From: Galbula dea
Taxonomy: Eukaryota; Chordata; Aves; Piciformes; Galbulidae
Assembly (NCBI GenBank): GCA_013399015.1
Contig: VWZX01006828.1
Coordinates: 1-64,000, forward strand
Reading direction: 5' to 3'
DNA length: 64,000 nt
Shown here: in pieces, positions 25,401-35,958 of the stretch
Numbering within the stretch: the first letter of the stretch is position 1
Layout of the letters: each line of letters opens with the position of its first letter
Position numbers and translations under genes: made by a program
Notes under the pieces: model-generated
Database searches by the model: none
What the model was told of the DNA's origin: nothing
What the model saw: the letters and a program-made list of their open reading frames with translations, nothing else

Positions 25401-26330
25401 CTTCCAGATGGCAACATATGGCTTCTGCAGCTGTAATATACAGATCTTTCACTTTTAATGACACATATGCAATTTTACATTCTGTGATTCTGTGAATTTT
25501 CATGTTGCTCCTGTCTCATATCTAATATGTACCATTGGACAGATTCCCAAGTTGTGTACTTTTTTAAAAAGAAAATTATAGTTAAAATTAAAAAGCCACA
25601 CACCCCCGATGAACAATAGAGGGAGTGTGGGGCATAGGAAAGCAGCAATCTTTAATCTGTTGGGTTTAGGAGCAATATTTAAAAATCTGTAAGTAAAAGG
25701 TCTTGTCTCTTTCCAACAGAGCTGGAGTATTTCAACAAACTTGTCTGCATTCAGCCAAGGTAAATGGCAGGTCAGGAGGCAATAGAAAAACAACTCTCCT
25801 TCCCAAGAAGCCAGAACAACTTCCTCTGCGATAGTGTGTGGCTGTGCAAAGAACATAAAAACTAGGAACTGAAACAAGGGTTTCCGCTAATGAACTTTAA
25901 GTGGTTGCTGATTTTTTAAATTCCTGATAAGCAGTGCTGCTGCCTAAACAACAGCTCATGGGACTGTGGAGGAAACTGGCTGAGTGCTGATATCATCACA
26001 GTTTTTTTGTTTTGCAGCATATTTTATTTTTCTGGTTTGTTTGAGAAGGATGTACGGATCCAACAAAATAGAGATCGACTTACAAAGTACTTTGGGGAAG
26101 TGTAAGTTGATTAGACTTTTCTGAGTATGGCATATTTTTCTTACCAGATTTTGAAATCTGTCTTGAAAAGAAACCTACTTGACTGTGTGCAGCTCCTTTC
26201 TGTTTCCATAAAATCCTTCATCTGGGCTTGACTTGCAACATGGATAGCATCTACTGGGGCAGAATTCGTTATAAGAAGGGAGAAGAAATGGAAATATTTC
26301 AAAATCATTCTTAAAAGTTGGTGATCTACT
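22453..26330. other. Gene-free stretch downstream of COLEC12
   Basis: I see no coding exon. A 20-bp CR1-type tail (ACATTCTGTGATTCTGTGAA) lies near 25478. In other vertebrates THOC1 lies beyond the COLEC12 3' end; no THOC1 exon was recognised here. Confidence 0.55.
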
Positions 26331-26334
26331 TCTG

Positions 26335-26550
26335 TGGAAGACAGCATGGCAGGAAGGCAGGAGAGCAGGCAGGTTGGAACGAAGGAAGGTAGGCAGGCAG
26401 GCAGAAAAGGCAGGCAGGCCGGCAGGAATGAAAGAAAGAAGGAAGAGAAGGGAGGAAGGGAGGAAGGAAGGAAAGAAGGAAGGAAGGGAGGAAGGAAAGA
26501 AGGAGGGAAAGAAGAAAGGAAGGAAGAAAGGAAGGAAGGAAGGAAGGAAA
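26335..26550. repeat. GGAA/GGCA purine-rich microsatellite
   Basis: A polypurine tract on the plus strand, starting with AGGCAGG-type units and becoming GGAAGGAAGGAA/GGGAGGAA. The long Lys/Glu/Arg/Gly-rich frames on plus and the Ser/Phe/Leu/Pro-rich frames on minus are products of the repeat and are not genes. Confidence 0.95.
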
Positions 26551-26753
26551 AGGACAGAAAAACTTTTATTAACATAGCCTTTGCATAACACCCCCATGGA
26601 ACACTGGCTGTGATACAAGCTGCATTGTCTAGTCGTTGGTCAACTCAACTTGTAGACACGCAGACTAGATTGCATATAATAGAAAACACTATCTAAAATC
26701 TTCTTTAGAAGTTATCTGACCAGAACAAAGCATCTGGGAAATTAAAAATATTT

Positions 26754-26842
26754 TTAACTGGAAAAATATTTCTCAGTAGCTGAGCTAAGCCTGAGAGCAA
26801 ACCTTAATGAATTACTAGTACCTTTATTGCTTTCTTTGGCCC
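26754..26842 (-). other. Speculative alternative 3'-terminal exon for COLEC12
   Basis: If the donor at 28622 is used (phase 1), an acceptor-like TTTTTTTTACAAATGCACAG at about 26843 opens in the right phase and gives 29 codons ending in TAA at 26754. The tail includes RLSSAT, faintly like the human C-terminus VLSSAL. An AATAAA on the minus strand lies about 185 bases beyond, near 26566-26571. The match is weak and the choice of acceptor is mine; it may be chance. Confidence 0.15.
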
Positions 26843-28601
26843 CTGTGCATTTGTAAAAAAAATCAGTAAAAAAGAGAACAATTGTAAAAAGCAAATATTT
26901 TGTACAAAAATACAAAGTTTTAAAAGCTCTTAAAAGTATATTCCATATTACCAATAAGAGTGGAACTATATATATTTATATAAAATCTATATATTCAGGT
27001 ATCTGTATAATTTTCCTACATTTGGGATTTTAACAAACGAAACAATGTTTATGCAGTTGCTTTACATGTTTTTCTATATGAGTCTTACTCAGATTGACAG
27101 AATGTCTTTTCTCAGAAGACAAAAGTTGTTTATGTATGTGGTTGCTAGTTGGGAAGAAAATCTGTAACAATGGTATTTCCTGATGCTCTGGGTCGAAAGG
27201 TCTCAAATACTTGCAGGATGCTGGAGGAGAGCTGCTGCTAAATTCCTTTATGCATTTAAATCAGTTTTCAGTGCTTGCTGTTCTGCTGGGCATTTTTGGT
27301 TTGTTTTCTTTTCTGCAATTTCAGTAGGCAATGTTGCTCTCTCCCAGTATTTTCTTCTTCATTAAGTAAATTTCCATAATATGTAGGTATCTATAAAGTC
27401 ACAGCCTATTACACTCCAAATATTTGCACTACAGTATGAGAGAAAAAAGGAAAAACAAAAGAGAAAAAAATAATGGAAAAAGCCTGAGAAGGTTAGATGC
27501 ATTTCCAAAAAGAAAACTTACTTACACAAATGAAACTATGCAAAAAATTTAAGTGGACTCATATTTAGATAATGTAAGTCCTAGAAGATAAATATTTGTA
27601 AATCATGAAGTTTTCATAGAATAACAAATGCATGGAGGAAAACGAGGGCAAATTACATTGTTACTTACACATGGTCCTTCACTCTGGACATCCAAACAGA
27701 GTTACACACATAAAAAGCTTGTTCAGCACTTTCTTTTAGGGGTGCATATCTAGATGGAATGTAATTTTGGCTCCAGCTGACATTTCCATCTGCCTTCACT
27801 GAAATGCAGCCTTCAGGTTTGCAACTGGAGCAGCCAGGCACGCATAGCAAAGTAATGTTTAAACAGATTGTGTGGAGGAGGGAGTGTATTAGGCAGACTC
27901 CCACTATGAACACAAATACTACCTAGCTCTGTGATGATGAGGCCAGGCTGTAAGCAGCCCTGTGAACCACCTGCACTTTGCCTTTGCAAAGATGACTGTA
28001 TAACCAGAATGAGGTGCCCCGTGGCAATCACCTGGGTGACTGCTGGGCCACGTTGGCAGTCTATGAGTCTTTCACTCCAGCTACAACAGATGAGTTGATT
28101 ATAGCTTGTGGACCTGGCCTCTGAGCTCTATGGGACATCTTGTGGCAGTGGTGGGAATTTTAAGACCTCCTTAGTAGTCACTGAGTGCCTCCTGTTGCAC
28201 AAACTTTCAGATTCATTTTGTTATTTGAAGGCTGGTCTTAAGCCATCATGAGGCCAGCTTTCCTACTTGTGTGGCCACTGGGACTATAAAAACAGTTTCC
28301 AGTGTGGCTAGGACCTGGAGCATGTGCCAAATCATGACCGAAATTTTAGACATGTTTAAAGGTGTACAGGAGATGGTCAAGATGCAGAGCAAGCCAGCTT
28401 GGAGGGTGCTCTTTTTGAGTGCAATAAATTCAGCATGTGCATTACCCAGAGTATTAGAAAAGCACACAGTGAGTTGCATCTGAGTAAAATGCTTCATGTG
28501 TGATTCCCCTTCTTCCTCAACAAAGCACTGCCATAGTATCTGGCCTGGATCTTCTACCCTCTAGCTGTGGAAAATTTACTATGGTGGGTAGTGTGAAATA
28601 A

Positions 28602-28767
28602 TCAGACCATGCCTTGCTTACCTTTGTCCATGTCTTTTTCACAAATGAAATTGTTAACATCTTCACAGTAGAAGTCATTCCAGAGCCCAGCATAGATCAA
28701 TCCAGCACAATCTTCTCCTAGCCCGTGCCCATGGTTCCAGTTATCAGGCTGCCCAGGTTTCCAGTTT
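28602..28767 (-). CDS. COLEC12: COLEC12 exon: end of C-type lectin domain and C-terminus
   Basis: The last recognised exon carries the sugar-binding end of the lectin domain: NWKPGQPDNWNHGHGLGEDC, then AGLWNDFYCEDVNNFICEKD. QPD is the motif linked to galactose/GalNAc preference in C-type lectins, and WND plus flanking Glu/Asn are calcium ligands. The last three domain cysteines are present. The acceptor is GTTGAAAG, phase 2. Read straight through, the frame ends at TGA (28604-28602) after MDKGKQGMV, giving 54 codons and a total of 742 if 20 residues precede the transmembrane exon. However, a consensus donor (ACAAAG then GTAAGC) lies inside that tail, so the exon may instead end at 28622 and splice to a short terminal exon. 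The lectin part is certain; the last six residues are not. Confidence 0.9.
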
Positions 28768-30452
28768 CTTTCAACCAAAAAGGCAAGAGAAATGATTGCA
28801 CAACTCAGCACACATGACAGTTTTTCACCGCAAGAAATTAACGAAAACATCATGAGATCTGTTCTGAACAGGAAATATGTGTTGAAACAAACAATACATG
28901 ACTTGCTGAAAATGGAAAACAGATGCATTACAGAGAAGGGAATGTATTCAGCCTCAGGCTGCCAAAACTCAGAGACCTAAAATTAGGCTAATTAACTTTA
29001 TTTTGTTTTCTGGATGTACATGCACATACAGCGAGAGTGTTCCATGCTCCACGCCTGCAAAGCCTGCAGTTCCTGCCGGCAGATGGGACTGAGCAGAGCC
29101 AGCAGGCTCACAAGTGCTGCCAAGATGGAGTACCCTGCCATCGCTCACTGCAAAGGCATTTAGCCCTCTGGCTGCACCGAGGTCAGCCTCTTGGGAGGAA
29201 CAGCTAAGATTTATGTGGTTTATGGACCCATGCTTGGATGGGAAACAAATTTTTGGACTTATAAGGAATGCACAAGGTATATATATATACATATATCTTT
29301 TGAGATCATTAGCTTTGATGGTGAATCTTAATGCAGCATGTAGAAAGCTTGCAGCAAGTATTTCCTCATCCTGTTTTTGTTTAATGAATGAGAAATGCTT
29401 CCAACCTCAGGACTTAAAAGCTCCATTTTCCTGAAGAAACAGGTTGTTGAAGGGAACTTGTGATTGCTGGCAGATATGGTCCATGCTCAGCTGAAAAACA
29501 TGCCTGCCTGGCACAGAGAATATGATCAGGAACCTGGGAGGACACACAGCTTTCCAGAAGTTATAAAGTATTTTTTAAATCAGCAACTGACAGCTCTGAG
29601 GTTACGATAAGGCACCTAAAATCACAGTGTAGTGGAAATCACTGAAAGCAGTGGCTGAAGTGGGAAACAGTCACAGTGCTGCCATAAAGAGAAAGATGTA
29701 AGCAGTGAGAGAGGGAAAGGGCAAAATATTACAACTCATTTGAAAGCATCTGACTTTTTCCATGTTCCTCATCTAAGTGAACACCAATGAGATCACAACT
29801 GATTATTTTATAACATTAGATTGACTGTAGTCTGTTTTTCTGGAGCACAGTATGCTCAATTCTATAAACACTTTAGCCCACTTCTCAGTATTAAAAATGT
29901 GGGTGGTTGCAATCTGTTCCATTTAGGACAAACTAGGTGTAGTACTAGGATTCATGGAGAGCTGCCAATTCAGTTCTTAGCTGGCCAAAGCATAGTCACC
30001 CTCACTTCATGCATTTTCCTTGTATTTAATGCTTTCCTCCTGGATTTGGGCTTTATCTAAAGGCTGGTCATTTTTTATCAGAACAAGCACTATTTATATC
30101 CAGTTGTAATGCAAATAAGGAAAATTCAAACCAAGACAGCAAAATTCTCTGTGCTTTCCATCTCAACTGTGTAATAGAAGTCAGGAGTGAATGTTTTGGC
30201 AATAAACACTGTGCTGTGTAGTTTTGTGATTCTTTCATTCAACATTCATTTTTCTTCCTGGCAAGAAAATGAAGCCTTGTGCATGGAGAAGGGAGAGAAA
30301 AAAACCCAGTTCAACAGTACCCCAGTAACAGATTATTTCATTGGCATCTACAATCCCCTGGAACATTGGATAATTTCTAGATGCTGCTTTTAGAAGTGTC
30401 AAGATTGGCAGCATCTGCAGAAAATAAACACTCGTGCTTTTCATTTACGTAC
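28768..30452 (-). other. COLEC12: COLEC12 intron within lectin domain
   Basis: A 1.7-kb intron. It contains a short TA-rich microsatellite (about 29278-29297, TATATATATATA-type). No other feature was recognised. The introns at 30563-31316 and 31454-31912 are shorter and also look empty. Confidence 0.8.
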
Positions 30453-30562
30453 GTGTAAACTGGTAAGGATCCATCCAGCCATCTCCATTCATTTTCATTC
30501 TCTGAATCCGTTAGCCCAATCCAGAAACTGCCTTTGCCAAAAATCTGCCTTTTTATCCATTG
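30453..30562 (-). CDS. COLEC12: COLEC12 exon: middle of C-type lectin domain
   Basis: This 110-nt exon encodes about residues 652-687. It reads QQWIKRQIFG-like sequence, then the hallmark WIGLTDSENENEWRWLDG, the core beta strand and loop of the C-type lectin fold. The acceptor is TTTCCTCTACAG in phase 0 and the donor is TACAC then GTACGT in phase 2; the split Thr codon is completed by the next exon to give Y-T-N-W. A second GT (GTAAAT) six bases further on could also be used in principle, but only the first keeps the frame into the next exon. Confidence 0.94.
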
Positions 30563-31316
30563 CTGTAGAGGAAAGATCTTAGTCCATAAAAAACAAACAC
30601 AACTCTCTTTGGAGCCAATAAGCTACTCATGAGCATCTTTGTTATCAGAATAGGAAGGCGATGGGAAATTTTTCTAAGCTATGTTTCAGGAATTGCACAC
30701 ACTAGAAGCCTTCACAGTGTTGGCATGTGAAGGAGAGAGAGCTAGGCGTGAAAATTATCTTGACAAAGTCACAGCCAATGTCTTACAGACATTAACTGAA
30801 AAAAAACCCCAGCGAGTAAGCAGTTGCATCTTGATGTGCCCACTGACATGTAGCCACCAATTACTTATGTTGAACAGGAGTAAAAATACAGCCAGATTTA
30901 TAGTTATATTAAAAATATTTTTGAATCACTGTAGTCTTAGGTTGCATGTATTAAATCAGGCAATTTAAAATTAAATTATATTCGCCACTGTAAAAAATAC
31001 ATTTTAGACAATATGCAATGCATAATGGATTCCATCTCTAAAAGTTCAAAACTGCTATAATTCTTTGCCAGCCTTTCTGGTTGCTCTGTGCCCACCACCT
31101 TATGCGTCAGCACCAGATCTGCTCACACTGCCCTTCTGCATGTGGAGAAGCTGCTGAAAAGACAGAAGGTGGACAAGATGCTGGCTAAAGTCAATCACTG
31201 TCTCTATTTCACTATATGAATTCACAATGTTCTCAGCTTCCCACTTGCCTTGTGGCTTCCACATGTTAAATAACTTCAAACTCTCTTCTTCGAAAACAGA
31301 GAGAGAAGGTAATTAC

Positions 31317-31453
31317 CTGCTCCTCTTTGTTGTTTATGATAACCAAGTGTGATGCCTTCTCTTCACAGAATAACTTTGCTTCTTCATAAATTTCTTTTTC
31401 AATTGAAAAATAGTAGCATTTTTCTGTGTAGTTCTTCCAATAAGGTGAACAAC
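31317..31453 (-). CDS. COLEC12: COLEC12 exon: first third of C-type lectin domain
   Basis: This 137-nt exon encodes about residues 606-651, the start of the carbohydrate-recognition domain. The translation runs CSPYWKNYTEKCYYFS and then AKLFCEEKASHLVIINNKEEQ, with the first three of the six lectin-domain cysteines. The acceptor is ATCACAG, entering in phase 1 so that the junction codon is Gly; the exon ends in phase 0 at CAG then GTAATT. It is too short to appear as a long open frame but aligns residue by residue with the human exon. One N-glycosylation sequon (NYT) is present. Confidence 0.95.
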
Positions 31454-31912
31454 CTGTGATGTGATTTTGTGTTAAGCCAGTTACTGGTAACTCAATGAGC
31501 CAGCAATAACTTTCTGCACAGGGTCAATAATAAGTTGAGGATCCCATACCCGCCTACAGCATGCTGCCACCTAAAGTACTTATATACAGTTTACTGATTT
31601 ACTTACTAGGATCCTGACTCTGTGAAATCAAGACTAAACAGTTTGGTCAAGGGGATTATTTATTACTCATAGTACTGCTACTTTTCATAATACTGCTGCT
31701 TTTCCTTTAGTTGTAAACATAAACTTAAATCAGTTTCAGGTCATCAGAAGGAAGACCAACAGGTTATGGCTCCCTTTGACAGAACTCTTTGTGATAAATT
31801 CCAGAGATGTAGTCTAAGGTAGCAGAGGTTATTTGAACCGTAAGTGGCAAGCAGCCACCACTCAGATATTTCTGTCTCAGTAAAAGATGCCTGTGGTGTT
31901 TTGATAGCTTAC

Positions 31913-32401
31913 CATTAGCATCGGGCACTGATGTAGGTTCACTTTGTAGTGCCATTGGCATCCGCGGACCTGGTGGCCCTGGTGGGCCAGGTGGGCCCTT
32001 TGGACCAGGCAGCCCAGGAACTCCAGGTAGCCCAGGTAGTCCTCGAGGTCCTGGTACCCCTGGCTCTCCCACAGTTCCTTGCAGGCCTTGAAATCCTGGT
32101 GGGCCTTGTGGCCCAGGTGGACCATCTTTGCCTTGTGGACCTGGTGGCCCTGGGTCTCCACTTGGTCCAGGCAGACCTGTCTTGCCAGGGGACCCTCTCT
32201 GACCTTTGGAGCCAGGCGATCCTCTTGAACCTTTCCCTCCTTTCTCTCCTGGTGGCCCAGCTGGCCCGGGTGGGCCCTTCTCACCTGCAGGTCCTGGTGG
32301 TCCAGGCTCTCCTTTTTCTCCTTTTTGTCCTTTTAGGCCAGCAGGGCCAAGAGGACCTTGAGGGCCTCTGTCACCTTTAGGTCCCCTTGGACCAGGAGGG
32401 C
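31913..32401 (-). CDS. COLEC12: COLEC12 exon: collagen-like domain
   Basis: This 489-nt exon encodes the collagen rod: I count 49 uninterrupted Gly-X-Y triplets from GPPGPRGPKGDR to GPPGPPGPR, followed by a 16-residue linker to the lectin head. With two partner chains it forms a triple helix. A basic patch in the middle (GGKGSRGSPGSKGQRGSPGK) corresponds to the charged region that in scavenger receptors binds polyanionic ligands such as oxidised LDL; that role here is by homology. The acceptor is TTGTTTCAG and the donor is AATG then GTAAGC, phase 1 at both ends. The opening glycine is completed by the G left over from the coiled-coil exon. The opposite strand also reads open for 143 codons, a side effect of the repetitive GC-rich triplets. 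Confidence 0.97.
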
Positions 32402-33817
32402 CTGAAACAATATAAGCATACAAAATGGGCATATGGAAAGAAAACAAAATAAAAAGCTCACGTGGGGTCCTTGTTTATTATATCTCAGACCAACAACACT
32501 GGATATTCAGCACTGTGAAAACAAGGCTAAAAAGACACTTCAAGCAGTAATTATAGAAGTACATCTGCACCTCATGCTATATACCATTGCTCTTTTCTCA
32601 GCCTCCATGTAATACAAGACACAGAAGAAAATAATCTGATGCTTCTTATCCTGCAAACTGGACAGTGACACAATGTCCCAGGTGACACCATGCCCCAGGT
32701 GACTAGCTGAGGCAAACTCCCTGCAAGGCCAACTCTGTGCTGTTGATGCACGGAGTCCTGCCTGTTGATGCTCCTGTTTCCTCACTCTGCTGCACTCCCT
32801 TTACTTTCTAGCCACACCTCTCTGCTCTTAGACTACAGGACTCTTTCTGCTGTAATGACACTGTTTGCTGCTCTGTCAATAGTGGGTTGTCAAAAAAGGA
32901 CAAAACAATGCGTAGCAAGTAAGATGCCAACTGTGGAAAAGACCCACAGTGGCTAACTGGCTGTCTATTAGAGGAAAAAGAACAGTACTCGTGATAGGAA
33001 ATTGCAAAATTTTGACAACAATAAACAACAAAATAATTTTGGATTCTGATTATGGATGAACAAATGCCTTGACAATACCACCTACATCATATAAACTCCT
33101 CCAGAGATAAATCTGTAAACTGGAGTCATAGGCCTGACTGAAATGAGAAAGGTTAAGTTTACTGACATGTAATACTGCCTCTAATTTGGCCTTAGTTTAT
33201 TTGGAGCAACAGATTTATATGTGCAGTTAGAATTTTAGGCCTGACTGGTTTCCACAGGTTGGAAATATGAGTGTTTGTTTCATTTGGGGTAATACTTGCC
33301 TGGGAGAAACCTCCTAAACTTGACTCTACTTATTTCTGGAGAAAAAATATCCCATGATTGAAAACTAAACAAAGTAGGATGTTTTCTGGCAGAATAACAA
33401 CTGGCATAAAGTGAAATAGCAACTTATTTTGCAGTAAGGGTGGGCCTTTCTGGGAATAGCCCAAAGCATATTTTTTAGTAATTTCTTCCTTAGCAGAGAT
33501 TGGTTTCTTGAGGTTCCACACCTTCAGTGGCTTATTTTAGAAACTAAATCAAAAGCAGATCCAGTCAGTCAGTCAGAATAAAATTTTGTTAAGTTAGAAC
33601 TTTCTTTTATAACATCCCCATTCTAGCTATGTCAGGAAGGCATAGGAAAGTTAGAAAGGAAAATTCAAGCTACATTTAAATTTCCAAAGTTTAAGATTTG
33701 ATAATAGAAAACTCCAGATCTCTATAGTAGCATGCACTATCTTCCACATAACTAAAGGAGTAATGCAAACAGGAATTCAGTATATCTATTATAGGCATCA
33801 TTAGGGAAGCTGCCTAC
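32402..33817 (-). other. COLEC12: COLEC12 intron between stalk and collagen exons
   Basis: A 1.4-kb intron with consensus GT-AG ends. I see no repeat or additional exon in it. The short open frames here (for example 32540-32785) have no recognisable similarity. Confidence 0.85.
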
Positions 33818-34864
33818 CTTGCAGGATAGTGAAGTTCTTGATAAGCTGGCCATGTTTGGAATCTACTAGCTTCATTTCTTCCATTATTACTGACAAATTG
33901 GCAACTTCAACATCTAACCTTGACCTCATCAAATCCTGTTGCATCTTGAGAGATGCAGAGTCTAAGCGAATATTGGCTAGCGTGCTGTTCATAAAAAACA
34001 GATCATCTGAATGTTTACTTAAGGTGTCTGTACAAGTTGTCCTGACCTCATTAAGATTGCTAGCCAGTGTCCGTAGATGCTGAGCAGTATAGCTGATGTT
34101 GCTAATGATATTGACTATATCAGTTTCAAAGACCTGGAACTTCTCTTCCAGTTGGTTGAATTTGGCAGAAGTTCTGTTTTCATATTCTTTATGCTGTTCC
34201 TGGAGATCTTTTAGATTTTGTTCATTGGCTTGGGCAATTGTTGTGATGTTCTCCATTTGCCCACTGAAGGAGCTGAGCTGATTGTTCATGTCTTCAAGTG
34301 TATCATTGTTAGCTTTTGCCAATGCTGAGTTGTTGGTGGCCAAAATCTGTAAATTTTGTACTTTCTCCTTAAGCCAGCCGGCATCCTTCCGGGCTTGAAG
34401 GACAACCTGCTGCAGATTTTGAAAGTCATTCTTGATTCTTAGAATAGCCAAGCTTGTATCTTCCATTGACTTCTGCAGGACACTGATAAGATTTCTTTGC
34501 TGCATTTGTGTCAGGTTTAAATTGTTCAGGTTCATGATGACCACGTTATGGGAATGCACTTGGTTTTGCAAGTTTGTTTGGATATTACTTGTATCTTGTT
34601 GAAGACTGTTGATATAGCCAGTATATGCCTGAAGAGTCTTATTGACGCTTATGATCATGAAAGAATTACTATCTAAGGCACTTCTCATTTCACTCTGTCT
34701 ATCATCTAATACATTTCCAGACTCTTGCAGCTTCTCCAGTGTATCTTTGTTCCTGGTAGTTTTTTCTACAATGTCATGAAGCTGCTGACGGAGAGCCAGA
34801 ATGTCAGATCTGAAGCTAGACAGTTCAGTGTTAGTATTCATGGCTTTTTGTCCAGTTTGGTCAT
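33818..34864 (-). CDS. COLEC12: COLEC12 large exon: coiled-coil stalk
   Basis: This 1047-nt exon encodes about 349 residues (about 94-442), the trimerising coiled-coil stalk. It shows long runs of heptad-like Leu/Ile/Val spacing, many Gln/Asn/Lys/Glu and almost no Cys (one, in the RTTCTDTL segment). About ten N-glycosylation sequons are visible, including NKT, NLT, NNS, NDT, NIT, NRT, NIS, NST, NLS and NFT, so the stalk should be heavily glycosylated. The acceptor is AAAATAG; the donor is CAAG then GTAGGC. Both ends are phase 1. The split codon at the start gives Asp-Asp-Gln where, from memory, human has Gly-Asp-Gln. The segment near the C-terminal end (EVANLSVIMEEMKLVDSKHG) is essentially unchanged from human. 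An internal Met has no role as a start. Confidence 0.96.
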
Positions 34865-35099
34865 CTATTTTACAGGAAAAAATGGAAGGCTTTAGGATAA
34901 GTTTTCAAAAACATAATAGAAAAAAAGCACAGTATCCTAAGTACAGTCAGGCTGTCAAGATGTTTTGTCAGTATAACTTTTATGCTATCTTTTCCAGAAA
35001 AGATAAAACACTAAGCAAAGTTCTGCCACCAGATAGGGGAAAAAAATTAGAGAGAAATCAATGAAGACCTTGTGTCTTACCGAGGAGAGCAAAATCATA

Positions 35100-35305
35100 T
35101 TATCACAGTATCATAGTTTTGTCTGAGCTGGAAGGGACCCAATAGGATCATCAAGTCCAGCTTTTAAACCATTGGAGGACACCCCAAGAATCACACTGTG
35201 TGCCTGAGAGTGTTATCTAAACACTTCTTAAACTCTGTCAGGCATGGTGCTGAGACAACTTCCCTGGGAAGGCTGTTCCAGATCCCAACCACCCTCTGAG
35301 GCGTA
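35100..35305 (-). mobile_element. CR1 fragment, inverted arm of a composite
   Basis: Minus-oriented CR1 3' end (ATCACAGTATCATAGTTTTG, AAGCTTT-lacking UTR, TCACACTGTGTGCCTGAGAG) reading up to about GAGGCG at 35305, where it meets a plus-oriented CR1. It lies in a COLEC12 intron. Confidence 0.85.
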
Positions 35306-35958
35306 TTAGAAGGGGTGTGGTTAGCAGGTCAAGAGAGGTTCTGTCCCCTTTTACTCTGCCCTGGTGAGTCTGCATCTGGAATACTATGTCCAGTTCTGGG
35401 CCCCTCAGTTGAAGGAGGATAGGGAACCACTTGAAAGAGTCCAGCACAGAGCCACCAAGATGACGAAGGGGCTGGAACATCTTCCTTCTGAGGAAAGGCT
35501 GAGGGAGCTGGGTCTCTTTAGCTTGGAGAAGAGGAGACTAAGGGGTGACCTCATTTATACTTATAAATATGTGAAGGGTGGCTGTAGGGAGGATGGGGTC
35601 AGGCTCTTCCCAGTGAAACTAGTGGCAGGGCAATGGCTGTAAGCTGAAGCATAGGAAGTTCTGTGTGAATACAAGAAAAAATGTTTTTCCAGTTGAGGTG
35701 TTGGAGCACTGGCACAGACTGCCCAGAGAAGTTGTGGAGTCTCCTTCTATGGAGATATTCAAAACCCGTTTGGACACACTTCTGCGTGACCTGGTCTAGG
35801 GAATCACAGAATCATAGAATGGCCCAGGTTGGAAGGGACCTCAAAGATCATCTAGTTCCAACCCCCCTGCCCTGGGCAGGGAATCCTGCTCTGGCAGGAG
35901 GGTTGGACTAGATGATCTTTTGAGGTCCCTTCCAGCTCCTAACATTCTGTGATTCTGT
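35306..35958 (+). mobile_element. CR1 fragment interrupted by a nested inverted CR1 3' end
   Basis: Plus-oriented ORF2 C-terminus (SLHLEYYVQFWAPQLKED, then ELGLFSLEKRRLRGDLIYTY) and 3' UTR ending TTCTGTGATTCTGTG. It is interrupted at about 35801-35880 by a minus-oriented CR1 3' end (GAATCATAGAATGGCCCAGG). AGGGAATC flanks the insert on both sides, a possible target duplication. Confidence 0.88.

Noticed and set aside
26141..26618. Long low-complexity open frames on both strands (144 and 147 codons minus, 84 and 67 plus)
   Set aside because: They are translations of the GGAA/GGCA microsatellite in several frames, with no gene signals.
27665..27913. Cys-containing 82-codon minus frame just downstream of the lectin exon, considered as a COLEC12 tail
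   Set aside because: No acceptor in the right phase gives a plausible C-terminus, and it does not resemble known COLEC12 ends.
29278..29297. TA repeat considered as a promoter element
   Set aside because: It sits inside a COLEC12 intron and is a simple microsatellite.
31949..32380. 143-codon open frame on the plus strand opposite the collagen exon
   Set aside because: It is the antisense of Gly-X-Y codons, which seldom make stops; the minus strand is clearly the coding one.
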